A stretch of DNA of 5,813 nt from Acidaminococcaceae bacterium UBA2453 (lineage in GTDB: Bacteria > Bacillota > Negativicutes > Acidaminococcales > Acidaminococcaceae): positions 7,896-13,708 of the forward strand of contig DDQB01000003.1 of assembly GCA_002342505.1 (NCBI GenBank). Direction: 5' to 3'. Below the pieces are notes generated by a model. It did not search any database, had not been told where the DNA came from, and was given only the letters and a program-made list of their open reading frames with translations. Position numbers and translations under genes: made by a program. Positions within the stretch are counted from its first letter, which is position 1. Each line of letters begins with the position of its first letter. Shown here in pieces: positions 1 to 5,680 of the stretch.

Positions 1-10
1 ATTTGAATAT

Positions 11-30
11 TCGCAAAATTATTTTTGCGA
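11..30. repeat. Perfect 8-bp inverted repeat (TCGCAAAA / TTTTGCGA)
   Basis: TCGCAAAA at 11-18 is followed by the 4-base spacer TTAT and its exact reverse complement TTTTGCGA at 23-30. The stem has only three G-C pairs and is followed by TTTATG rather than a clean U-run. As a terminator for a gene to the left it would be weak. A protein-binding operator is equally possible. The symmetry is seen directly; the function is not known. Confidence 0.5.
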
Positions 31-87
31 TTTATGTAATAATTGTTAAATGTTTTAAAAATTTGGGCTAAAACTTAAAAATAATGT

Positions 88-116
88 TTGCTTATTTTTT
101 CAATACATGATAGTAT
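88..116 (+). promoter_or_regulatory. Possible weak promoter for xerC-codY
   Basis: TTGCTT (88-93) and TAGTAT (111-116) are separated by 17 bp. TGA lies directly before the -10 box, which gives an extended -10 (TGn). The boxes match the sigma-A consensus at only 3/6 and 4/6 positions, so the call rests on spacing, the TGn and the position. Transcription would start near 123 and give a leader of about 118 nt before xerC. A short dyad, AATAC (102-106) and GTATT (113-117), overlaps the -10. In such AT-rich DNA a chance match is quite possible. Confidence 0.3.
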
Positions 117-126
117 TAACCAACCA

Positions 127-163
127 ATCAGATAGATACAAAATATCTGCTTATCTGCTGATA
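127..163 (+). repeat. Tandem TATCTGCT repeat with inverted partner in the xerC leader
   Basis: TATCTGCT occurs twice head to tail (144-151 and 152-159). Upstream, CAGATA (129-134) is the reverse complement of TATCTG in the first copy, with a 9-base loop. ATCAG (127-131) can also pair with CTGAT (158-162). The leader could therefore fold in two mutually exclusive ways. It may be a regulatory leader or a repeated protein-binding site. No known riboswitch consensus was recognised. Confidence 0.35.
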
Positions 164-167
164 GGGA

Positions 168-186
168 GGAAAAAAGAAATTTTTCC
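168..186 (+). repeat. AT-rich 7-bp inverted repeat following an orphan Shine-Dalgarno-like AGGGAGG
   Basis: GGAAAAA (168-174) pairs with TTTTTCC (180-186) around the loop AGAAA. The GG of the left arm is the end of AGGGAGG (163-169), an excellent ribosome-binding sequence. No ATG, GTG or TTG follows it at a usable distance. The hairpin would be weak. Confidence 0.35.
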
Positions 187-198
187 ATAATCTATAGT

Positions 199-218
199 AA
201 AAAAGGGCGTAGACGCCC
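199..218 (-). terminator. Intrinsic terminator facing left, just upstream of xerC
   Basis: GGGCGT (205-210) and ACGCCC (213-218) form a GC-rich hairpin. On the plus strand it is preceded by six A (199-204). Read on the minus strand this is a compact GC stem followed directly by six T, the form of a Rho-independent terminator for leftward transcription. The plus-strand side (GTGTGCC) has no T-run, so it should not stop xerC transcription. No leftward gene lies immediately to its right. It may instead act as a hairpin beside the xerC ribosome-binding site. Confidence 0.5.
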
Positions 219-225
219 GTGTGCC

Positions 226-232
226 AAAGGAG
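226..232 (+). promoter_or_regulatory. Ribosome-binding site AAAGGAG that decides the xerC start
   Basis: AAAGGAG overlaps the in-frame GTG at 232-234, so it cannot serve that codon. It lies 8 bases before the in-frame TTG at 241-243, which is ideal spacing. This favours TTG 241 as the true xerC start, three codons inside the longest reading frame. Confidence 0.75.
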
Positions 233-240
233 TGACCTGG

Positions 241-1158
241 TTGTCGCAAGCTTTGTTGCGCAGGAGTTGGGTAGACAAGTTCACAAATTATCTTCTCGTC
301 GAAAAGAACGGGTCGAAATTGACCGGAGAGAACTACCGAAGAGATATTTCTGATTTTGAGCAATTCATGATTTCAAAATCAGGGGAAGACTTCCCCTGGG
401 ACAGCGTACAGGTAGTCCAGATCCGGTCTTATCTTGCCTGGCTGAATCGTGAGAACTATTCCAGGCGTACGATTGCAAGACGGATTTCTTCGTTACGGTC
501 TTTTTATAAGTACCTGCTTCGGGAAGAGTACATTACACAGAACCCGTTTACCAAGGTGCGCACGCCGAAGCTGGACAAGCGACTGCCGGTATTTCTGGAA
601 GAAGGGGAGATCGATTCGCTGTTAGATCTTCCGGACGACTCAGCATTAGGCCTCCGTGACCAGGCAGTCCTGGAGATGTTATACGCAACAGGTTGCCGTG
701 TTTCAGAGCTGGCGGGAATGCGTCTTGCCGATCTTGATCTGAGCGGTTTGTTTGTTTTGCTGCATGGTAAAGGGAACAAAGACCGGATCGTTCCGATCGG
801 GAATACCTGCAAAAACGCATTTCTGAAATATTTTGCCGGGAGCAGGGCGCCGCTGATGCTGAAATATCATGTGGAAGAGCATCAATTTGTATTTGTCAAT
901 AACCGCGGCGGTGCGCTGACAGATCGCAGCGTTCGACGGATTCTTGACAAATATGTGCAGAAGCTTGCGTTGCAGAAAAATGTCAGTCCCCATACGATCC
1001 GGCATACTTTCGCTACGCATCTGCTGGAGCATGGCGCGGACCTGCGGGCCGTGCAGGAATTATTGGGACATGCAAGTCTGTCTACTACACAGATTTATAC
1101 GCATATTACTAATGAGCGTATTAATAAGATCTATCAGAAGAACTTTCCAAGGGCATAA
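241..1158 (+). CDS. xerC: Site-specific tyrosine recombinase XerC (CodV type)
   Basis: This is a tyrosine recombinase of 305 residues from the TTG start (308 if the GTG at 232 is used), the normal length for XerC/XerD. In this family XerC and XerD act together at dif to resolve chromosome dimers at division. From the TTG start, the N-terminal SAM-like DNA-binding domain covers roughly residues 5-95 (with a TIARRISSLRSFYKYL helix). The catalytic domain follows from about 110. All active-site residues are visible: Arg153 (GCRVSEL), Lys177 (HGKGNK), His251 and Arg254 (SPHTIRHTF), His277 (LLGHASLS) and nucleophile Tyr286 (TQIYTH). The start is set by the AAAGGAG at 226-232. It ends 23 bp before codY, as does codV-type xerC upstream of codY in Bacillus, except that clpQ and clpY are missing here. 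XerC rather than XerD is chosen mainly from this neighbourhood, since the sequence alone separates the two poorly. It could also be the only Xer of a single-recombinase system. Confidence 0.92.
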   Translation: MSQALLRRSWVDKFTNYLLVEKNGSKLTGENYRRDISDFEQFMISKSGEDFPWDSVQVVQIRSYLAWLNRENYSRRTIARRISSLRSFYKYLLREEYITQNPFTKVRTPKLDKRLPVFLEEGEIDSLLDLPDDSALGLRDQAVLEMLYATGCRVSELAGMRLADLDLSGLFVLLHGKGNKDRIVPIGNTCKNAFLKYFAGSRAPLMLKYHVEEHQFVFVNNRGGALTDRSVRRILDKYVQKLALQKNVSPHTIRHTFATHLLEHGADLRAVQELLGHASLSTTQIYTHITNERINKIYQKNFPRA

Positions 1159-1181
1159 TTAAATGGAGGTGTGTTTTAACC

Positions 1182-1952
1182 ATGAAGCTGCTTGAAAGGA
1201 CCCGAAAACTAAATAAGCTGATGCAAAATGGAGAACGTGTTAAATACAAAGAGGTTGCGTTGCTTTTGCGGAATCTGATTTCGTGCAATGTTTATGTTAT
1301 CGATGTTGAAGGAGCGGTTCTTGGGTACGCATTGCAGGATGATTTTGAATGCGATGTGATGCGTACGCTGGTGCTGGACGGACAGCATTTTCCGGAAAAG
1401 TATATGGATTTTGTCAATGATGCAGTTGAAACAAAGTCTAACATCAGCCATGAGGAACATATGTGTTCCTTTATTGATGACAAAAAATGCATATATGGAC
1501 AGAAAAAAACTACGATCGTACCTGTAAATGGCAAGGGGGATCGTATTGCCACGTTGATTCTGGCGCGTTATGACCGGGATTTTAATGATGAAGATCTGCT
1601 GCTGGCGGAATATGCAGCCGCTGTAATCGGCGTGGAGATCCTGCGTGAACGTGAACTGGTGGTTAAGGATAATGCAAATAAAAGGGCGATGGTGCAGATT
1701 GCTTTTTCTACCCTGTCTTTCTCTGAATGGGAGGCAATTGTCAACATCCTGGCAGAATTAAAGGGTACGGAAGGAATCCTGGTTGCGTCTAAAGTTGCGG
1801 ACCGTGTCGGCATCACCCGTTCGGTGATTGTCAATGCCATGCGTAAATTTGAAAGCGCCGGCCTGATTGAGACAAAATCTCTTGGCATGAAGGGAACTTA
1901 CATTAAAGTGAAAAATGAATTTTTGCTGGAAGAGATTGGGAATCAGGATTAA
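1182..1952 (+). CDS. codY: Global transcriptional regulator CodY
   Basis: This is a 256-residue CodY (Bacillus subtilis CodY is 259). In the family it is a dimeric cytoplasmic DNA-binding protein that represses amino-acid biosynthesis, transport and often virulence genes when branched-chain amino acids and GTP are plentiful. The N-terminal GAF effector domain covers about residues 1-155. The C-terminal winged helix-turn-helix lies at about 168-245, with the recognition region ADRVGITRSVIVNAM (206-220) and the wing SLGMKGTYIKV (233-243) nearly identical to known CodY. The Shine-Dalgarno GGAGGT (1165-1170) lies 11 bases before ATG. The effector pocket looks altered. By alignment from memory to B. 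subtilis CodY, the position of Arg61 is Val59, next to a conserved Met60. Phe70-Pro71 and Phe97 of the pocket are kept, but the proline after Phe97 is Ile98. Four cysteines (35, 57, 95, 103) lie in the GAF domain. The gene is close behind xerC and probably shares its transcript. Confidence 0.96.
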   Translation: MKLLERTRKLNKLMQNGERVKYKEVALLLRNLISCNVYVIDVEGAVLGYALQDDFECDVMRTLVLDGQHFPEKYMDFVNDAVETKSNISHEEHMCSFIDDKKCIYGQKKTTIVPVNGKGDRIATLILARYDRDFNDEDLLLAEYAAAVIGVEILRERELVVKDNANKRAMVQIAFSTLSFSEWEAIVNILAELKGTEGILVASKVADRVGITRSVIVNAMRKFESAGLIETKSLGMKGTYIKVKNEFLLEEIGNQD

Positions 1953-2024
1953 GAAGTCTGCAGATTTATTCTTCACTATATTAAATAACAGTAAGTAATC
2001 TTTGAGGATATATTTCAGAATATC

Positions 2025-3128
2025 ATGAGGACCTTTTTCTACTTTTGGTCAGCAGTGGGGGTGCTGCTGACCGGATTATACTGGCTGATGTACCGGCGTG
2101 GTTTTGCTTTTTTAAACCACGCTGTTATTTTATTATTTTTCCTTTTGCTTCCGTTATTGTTCTGTGCGGTTAATGTGTGGGGACCCAATTTGGAAATCAG
2201 CCCGGGGAACTTGCGTCCTATTGCGTATCTTGGCGGTTACTGGCTGGCTTTTTTCCATTATTCTGTTTATGCAGGAATATTGTATCTTCTATTACGGACC
2301 GTGGGATTCCTGGCCGGCAGCGGCGAAGGATGGCAACATGCGTATATGCTGTATGCAAAAGGCGCTTTCGTTGCGGTTATGGCGATCCTTGCTTACGGCG
2401 GGTGGAATGCGCTGCATCCTGTGGTGCGCCAGGTGGAGCACGATACCGGAAAACATCTGCCGCAGCCTGTAAAGATCGTATTGGTCACCGATATTCATTT
2501 GGGGTCTTTATTTGGCAGGCGGTATGCGGAAGAACTGACGGAACATATTAACCGTCAGGAAGCAGACGTGGTTCTTTTTGGCGGAGATCAGGTTGATAAC
2601 AGCCTGAACTACCTGCTGCGGGAAAAAAGCTATGAACCGTTGAAGAACATAAAAAGTAAATATGGCGTGTATGCTATTTTGGGTAATCACGATCATTTTG
2701 ACGGAAGGGTGCGTCAGGAAATCGAACTGTTCCGGTCCGTCGGTTTTAAGATGCTGGTGGATGAAGCTGTGGATCTTCCCTGTCATATCCATCTTGTCGG
2801 TTTGGAAGATTACCGGAGCGAGCCGCAGAATCCGTATCTGGAGTCGCTTGCAGGAAAAGACCCGACAAAAGCGAATCTGTTGCTGGAACATCAGCCCCGG
2901 CGTTTTCTGGAAGCAGATCAGGCCGGTTACGACCTGTATATGGCGGGGCATACCCATGGCGGGCAGCAGGCGCCGCTGAATCTGGTGACAAGGCGAATGT
3001 ATCTGCTGGATTACGGCAGTAAAAAGTTTGGAAATATGATGGGCGTGACATCCTGCGGCTACGGTCTTTGGGGATCGCCGGTGCGGATCGGAAGCACGCC
3101 GGAGATCGTTGTCATTACACTGAGATAG
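2025..3128 (+). CDS. Membrane-anchored calcineurin-like metallophosphoesterase (YkuE/YaeI-like)
   Basis: The 367-residue protein has four predicted membrane helices (about 2-22, 32-50, 67-91, 109-127) followed by a metallophosphoesterase domain (about 148-367). All signature motifs of the dimetal site are present: Asp156 and His158 (TDIHLG), Asp188 (GGDQVDN), Asn221 and His222 (GNHDHFDG), His289 (LEHQP), and His309 and His311 (GHTHGG). Such proteins hydrolyse phosphomonoesters or diesters with Mn, Fe or Zn; the substrate cannot be told from sequence. The loop after helix 1 carries two arginines. By the positive-inside rule this puts the N terminus and catalytic domain outside the cytoplasm, but that is tentative. 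The start ATG has no well-spaced ribosome site: TTGAGGA at 2002-2008 ends 16 bases upstream. No in-frame ATG, GTG or TTG lies between it and the upstream stop at 1992. The gene begins 72 bp after codY with no visible terminator between, so read-through is likely. A role in envelope lipid processing, such as an LpxG-like UDP-diacylglucosamine hydrolase, is a speculative alternative. Confidence 0.85.
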   Translation: MRTFFYFWSAVGVLLTGLYWLMYRRGFAFLNHAVILLFFLLLPLLFCAVNVWGPNLEISPGNLRPIAYLGGYWLAFFHYSVYAGILYLLLRTVGFLAGSGEGWQHAYMLYAKGAFVAVMAILAYGGWNALHPVVRQVEHDTGKHLPQPVKIVLVTDIHLGSLFGRRYAEELTEHINRQEADVVLFGGDQVDNSLNYLLREKSYEPLKNIKSKYGVYAILGNHDHFDGRVRQEIELFRSVGFKMLVDEAVDLPCHIHLVGLEDYRSEPQNPYLESLAGKDPTKANLLLEHQPRRFLEADQAGYDLYMAGHTHGGQQAPLNLVTRRMYLLDYGSKKFGNMMGVTSCGYGLWGSPVRIGSTPEIVVITLR

Positions 3129-3157
3129 CAAATTGACCGCGTGGCTGATATCTGGAT

Positions 3158-3192
3158 CTGCAAATGCGTATTGCAGTAATGGTTTTGTGTTT
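3158..3192 (+). terminator. Possible weak terminator after the phosphoesterase gene
   Basis: CTGCAA (3158-3163) pairs with TTGCAG (3171-3176) around a 7-base loop, 29 bases after the stop codon. A T-rich stretch (TTTTGTGTTTT, 3182-3192) follows, but only after six unrelated bases. The stem is short and the T-run is not adjacent, so termination would be inefficient. It sits where a terminator is expected, ahead of the next gene's own promoter. Confidence 0.3.
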
Positions 3193-3213
3193 TGAGGTTG
3201 AAGTATAAATGAA

Positions 3214-3233
3214 AAATTCATTTTGGTGAATTT
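3214..3233. promoter_or_regulatory. Inverted repeat overlapping the -35 of the GGDEF gene, candidate operator
   Basis: AAATTCA (3214-3220) and TGAATTT (3227-3233) are perfect 7-bp inverted half-sites with a 6-base spacer. Half-site centres are 13 bp apart, a common spacing for a dimeric regulator on one face of the helix. The right arm overlaps the first bases of the -35 box. A bound protein could block or recruit RNA polymerase. The binding protein is unknown, and the site does not fit the CodY box well. Confidence 0.4.
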
Positions 3234-3260
3234 GCTATCATATAAAATTTTTGTTATAAT
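3232..3260 (+). promoter_or_regulatory. Sigma-A-type promoter for the GGDEF gene
   Basis: The -35 TTGCTA (3232-3237, 4/6) is separated by exactly 17 bp from a perfect TATAAT (3255-3260). The -10 is extended by TG at 3252-3253. This is the best promoter in the window. Transcription should start near 3267, giving a leader of roughly 69 nt. The diguanylate cyclase would therefore be its own transcription unit. Confidence 0.75.
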
Positions 3261-3335
3261 GTATTTGTAGGAAATTATTAATAAATTTCATTTTTTCTTA
3301 AACCGATATTTAAGTTACGAAGGACGGAAAAATCT

Positions 3336-4691
3336 ATGGGAAATTCTCAGTCGCCGAAAGAAGTTGGAGGGATATCCGCAAATTCAGTGATGGTCCCGAT
3401 TCTTGCAGTTCTTTCTGTATTGCATGTAATCATAATTTTTCTGATCATATCAATTAATTCGACCAGCAGCGAATTGTCCAATACGATGAAAACATCGGGC
3501 GAACAGATCAATGTAGCCACGTCGCTGTTGGCCGGTTCAAGCCTGATGTCTGAAACGTCTGGCAATTTTATCCTGATGCCTGTGTCCAGAAACGGCAAAG
3601 TGAATGTGGGGCATTTGATCGCTTATGCAAATGAACTGGAGAATCCGCGCCGTGGTAACCAGGTCATGGAACGGTTCCGCGGATACGGGGTAGCGGACGA
3701 AGTAATGGCTCCTCTTTCCATAGCTGCTAAAGACGCCAATAAAATGATGCGGGATCAGCTTCACGCAATTTCGCTGGTGCGTTCTGTGTATCCGTTGCCT
3801 CCCGTTGATGCGTTGAAAAAGATTCCGGCGGTGGAACTGACGGAAGCGGAAAAAGCGATGACAGACGAGCAAAGGCTGGACGCGGCGGAACGGATTATCC
3901 TGAGTCCTGAATATGCTGACTGCAAGCGATCTGTATCGAAGAATGTAAATGCCTTTGTCCAGGTATTACGAGATCAATCAGACCGAAAAGCGGCTGAGAC
4001 TGGGAAGAAGATATTCATCCTTCGTACAGGGCTGTGGGTAACGACGATCCTGATCATTCTTATCCTGATTGTCACCTTTGGAACATTTTATAAAGAGTTA
4101 TTGTGGCCGCTCAAGAAATTTGTCAAGCTGATCACTTCGGACAAATCGCTGGACGACGGGCAGGGGCTGCATGAAGTACGTATGGTAGCCACAGCCTATA
4201 ACACATTGCTGAAACGCCGCGATGCGCTGGACGACATACTTCGTTCTGCTGCGGAAACAGATGCGCTGACTGGTCTGCCGAACCGTTACCGGTTCGAACG
4301 ATATATGCTGGATGTATGTGAAGGAAACGATCCGGTGGCGGTTTTAATGTTTGACGTCAATAACCTGAAAGTGACGAACGATCGTTATGGACACAGCGCC
4401 GGGGATGATTTGCTGAAACGGGCTGCGAATTGTATTTCTTACGGTTTTGGCGAACAGTGCTTCCGTATCGGCGGCGATGAATTTGCCGCTGTAGTAAAAA
4501 ATGTAGGATCGGAACAGATAAAGCAGATGATCAAACGGTTCAGGGAAAAGGAGAAGGAGCAAAACGTAAGCATTTCCATCGGCTATGTTTACTCGGAGGA
4601 TATTGAAACGACGAACATGAAAAAGATCCTGGACGAAGCCGACAAACGAATGTATGAAGATAAACAGCGATTCCATGCAGCGTTGCAGTAA
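3336..4691 (+). CDS. Membrane-bound GGDEF diguanylate cyclase with extracytoplasmic sensor region
   Basis: This 451-residue protein is predicted to convert two GTP into c-di-GMP. Order: short cytoplasmic N terminus, membrane helix 1 (about 18-40), an extracytoplasmic region of some 187 residues (41-227) that I do not recognise, membrane helix 2 (about 228-250), a short HAMP-like linker (WPLKKFVKLI at 257-266, then a helical stretch to about 303), and a C-terminal GGDEF domain (about 305-451). The cyclase is intact: DALTGLPNR at 309-317, metal ligand Asp340 in FDVNNLK, NDRYGH at 348-353, GD at 356-357 and the active-site GGDEF at 379-383. The inhibitory RxxD I-site expected five residues before GGDEF is absent (GFGE at 370-373). 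Feedback inhibition by product at that site is therefore not expected. The Shine-Dalgarno GAAGGA (3319-3324) is 11 bases before ATG. The gene has its own promoter and a strong terminator. The signal and the c-di-GMP target are unknown. Confidence 0.93.
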   Translation: MGNSQSPKEVGGISANSVMVPILAVLSVLHVIIIFLIISINSTSSELSNTMKTSGEQINVATSLLAGSSLMSETSGNFILMPVSRNGKVNVGHLIAYANELENPRRGNQVMERFRGYGVADEVMAPLSIAAKDANKMMRDQLHAISLVRSVYPLPPVDALKKIPAVELTEAEKAMTDEQRLDAAERIILSPEYADCKRSVSKNVNAFVQVLRDQSDRKAAETGKKIFILRTGLWVTTILIILILIVTFGTFYKELLWPLKKFVKLITSDKSLDDGQGLHEVRMVATAYNTLLKRRDALDDILRSAAETDALTGLPNRYRFERYMLDVCEGNDPVAVLMFDVNNLKVTNDRYGHSAGDDLLKRAANCISYGFGEQCFRIGGDEFAAVVKNVGSEQIKQMIKRFREKEKEQNVSISIGYVYSEDIETTNMKKILDEADKRMYEDKQRFHAALQ

Positions 4692-4702
4692 ATGAAAAAA
4701 TA

Positions 4703-4749
4703 AAAAACGGGGCCGCAGGTGATGCATATCGATCTGCGATCCCGTTTTT
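4703..4749. terminator. Bidirectional intrinsic terminator between convergent genes
   Basis: AAAAACGGG (4703-4711) pairs exactly with CCCGTTTTT (4741-4749). Inside, CGCAG (4714-4718) pairs with CTGCG (4734-4738), separated from the outer stem by a G-T wobble and one C-A mismatch. The loop (4719-4733) contains a further short GAT/ATC pairing. The outer A and T runs give a U-tract on both strands. It should stop the GGDEF transcript rightward, 12 bases after its stop codon, and the rarD transcript leftward, 12 bases after its stop. Confidence 0.9.
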
Positions 4750-4761
4750 ATTATGGCTTTA

Positions 4762-5652
4762 TTACCTGAGATTTGATTTCCATTCCGATATGGTAAAAAC
4801 AATTAATGCCAGCCAGATAAAACCAAACGTAAAGAGCTGCGTGACGCCGAAGGGTTCATTAAAAAAGAAGATGCCTAACAGCAGCGTCATGGTCGGACTG
4901 ATGTACTGGAAGAAGCCTAACACGTTTAACGGAAGTAAATTGGCCCCATACGAAAACAGGATCAGCGGAATCGCCGTGGCTATTCCGGCGCCTGCCAGCA
5001 AAAGGCTGAGCGCAGGCGTTGCCGGACCGAAATGGGCTTCGCCTGCAGCAGTCAGGTTTGCTACATAGTAAAAAGCAAAAGGAAACAGCAGAAGCGTCTC
5101 CAACGTGATGCTGGTAAAGGGATCAAGACGCAGTTTTTTCTTCAGAGCTCCGTAGCTTCCGAATGTCAGGGCAAGAGCAACAGAGACCCAGGGGAGTTTT
5201 CCTATCTGCCATGTCATCAGGAAAATACCGACAGATGCCAGCGCGATACTGAGTTTTTTCGCATTGGTCAACGTTTCCCCGAATATAGCGACGCCGAACA
5301 GCACGTTGACCAGCGGATTAATATAATATCCAATACTGGTATCAATGACGTGGTTGTGGTTGATGGCCCAGATAAAGGTGAGCCAGTTCAGGCTGATGAT
5401 GACAGAGGCGGCTACCAGCATGGCGCCGCGTTTTTTATTTTGCAGAAGATGGATGCAATCTGTTTTCAGTTGTTTCAGACGACCGGTAAGTACCACGACG
5501 AGGAGCATGAACACCAGTGACCAAAGGATACGGTGAGCCAGGATCTCATTGGCTTCCGCCTGCGCCAGCAGATGCCAGTACAGCGGCAGAATGCCCCAGA
5601 GCACGTAACAGCCTAATGCTGACAAAAGTCCGAATTGTTTATTTTGCTGCAT
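4762..5652 (-). CDS. rarD: RarD-type EamA/DMT family transporter
   Basis: This is a 296-residue, ten-helix integral membrane protein of the drug/metabolite transporter superfamily, with two EamA repeats (about 7-147 and 153-288). It matches E. coli RarD, as I recall that sequence, in length and in characteristic stretches: the N-terminal LWGILPLYW (18-26), ANEILAHRILWS (34-45), NWLTFIWAINHNHV (89-102), SIGYYINPLVN (106-116) and NVLGFFQYISPT (243-254). RarD proteins are annotated as 'chloramphenicol-sensitive protein', but the physiological substrate is not established; efflux or uptake of small metabolites is possible. A good Shine-Dalgarno AAAGGA (complement of 5664-5669) lies 11 bases before the ATG. 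It stands alone on the minus strand, convergent with the GGDEF gene. No clear minus-strand sigma-A promoter was found in the 161 bases upstream, which contain a 10-bp inverted repeat likely to be regulatory. Confidence 0.9.
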   Translation of the reverse strand: MQQNKQFGLLSALGCYVLWGILPLYWHLLAQAEANEILAHRILWSLVFMLLVVVLTGRLKQLKTDCIHLLQNKKRGAMLVAASVIISLNWLTFIWAINHNHVIDTSIGYYINPLVNVLFGVAIFGETLTNAKKLSIALASVGIFLMTWQIGKLPWVSVALALTFGSYGALKKKLRLDPFTSITLETLLLFPFAFYYVANLTAAGEAHFGPATPALSLLLAGAGIATAIPLILFSYGANLLPLNVLGFFQYISPTMTLLLGIFFFNEPFGVTQLFTFGFIWLALIVFTISEWKSNLR

Positions 5653-5680
5653 GACAATATTTTTCCTTTACGGTTTGCTA

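Noticed and set aside
151..363. A 70-codon minus-strand frame covering the xerC start
   Set aside because: It overlaps the xerC N-terminal codons and the leader hairpins and resembles no protein.
241..1158. The recombinase as an integrase of a prophage or integrative element
   Set aside because: The length, Xer-type motifs and codY neighbour fit a housekeeping XerC. No attachment-site repeats, excisionase or other mobile genes are seen.
1953..2024. Terminator between codY and the phosphoesterase gene
   Set aside because: Only a TCTGCAGA palindrome and a 4-bp GAAG/CTTC pairing are present, with no T-run after a stable stem.
2508..3221. A 237-codon open frame on the minus strand opposite the phosphoesterase
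   Set aside because: The plus-strand gene has all catalytic motifs of a known family. The antisense product shows no recognisable domain and has unlikely composition (rich in H, Q and basic residues).
4344..4802. A 152-codon minus-strand frame opposite the GGDEF domain
   Set aside because: It runs across the bidirectional terminator and the end of rarD, and is a shadow of the conserved GGDEF codons.
5032..5520. A 162-codon open frame on the plus strand opposite rarD
   Set aside because: RarD on the minus strand is unmistakable. The opposite frame is low-complexity in D, Q and H, with no ribosome site and no domain.
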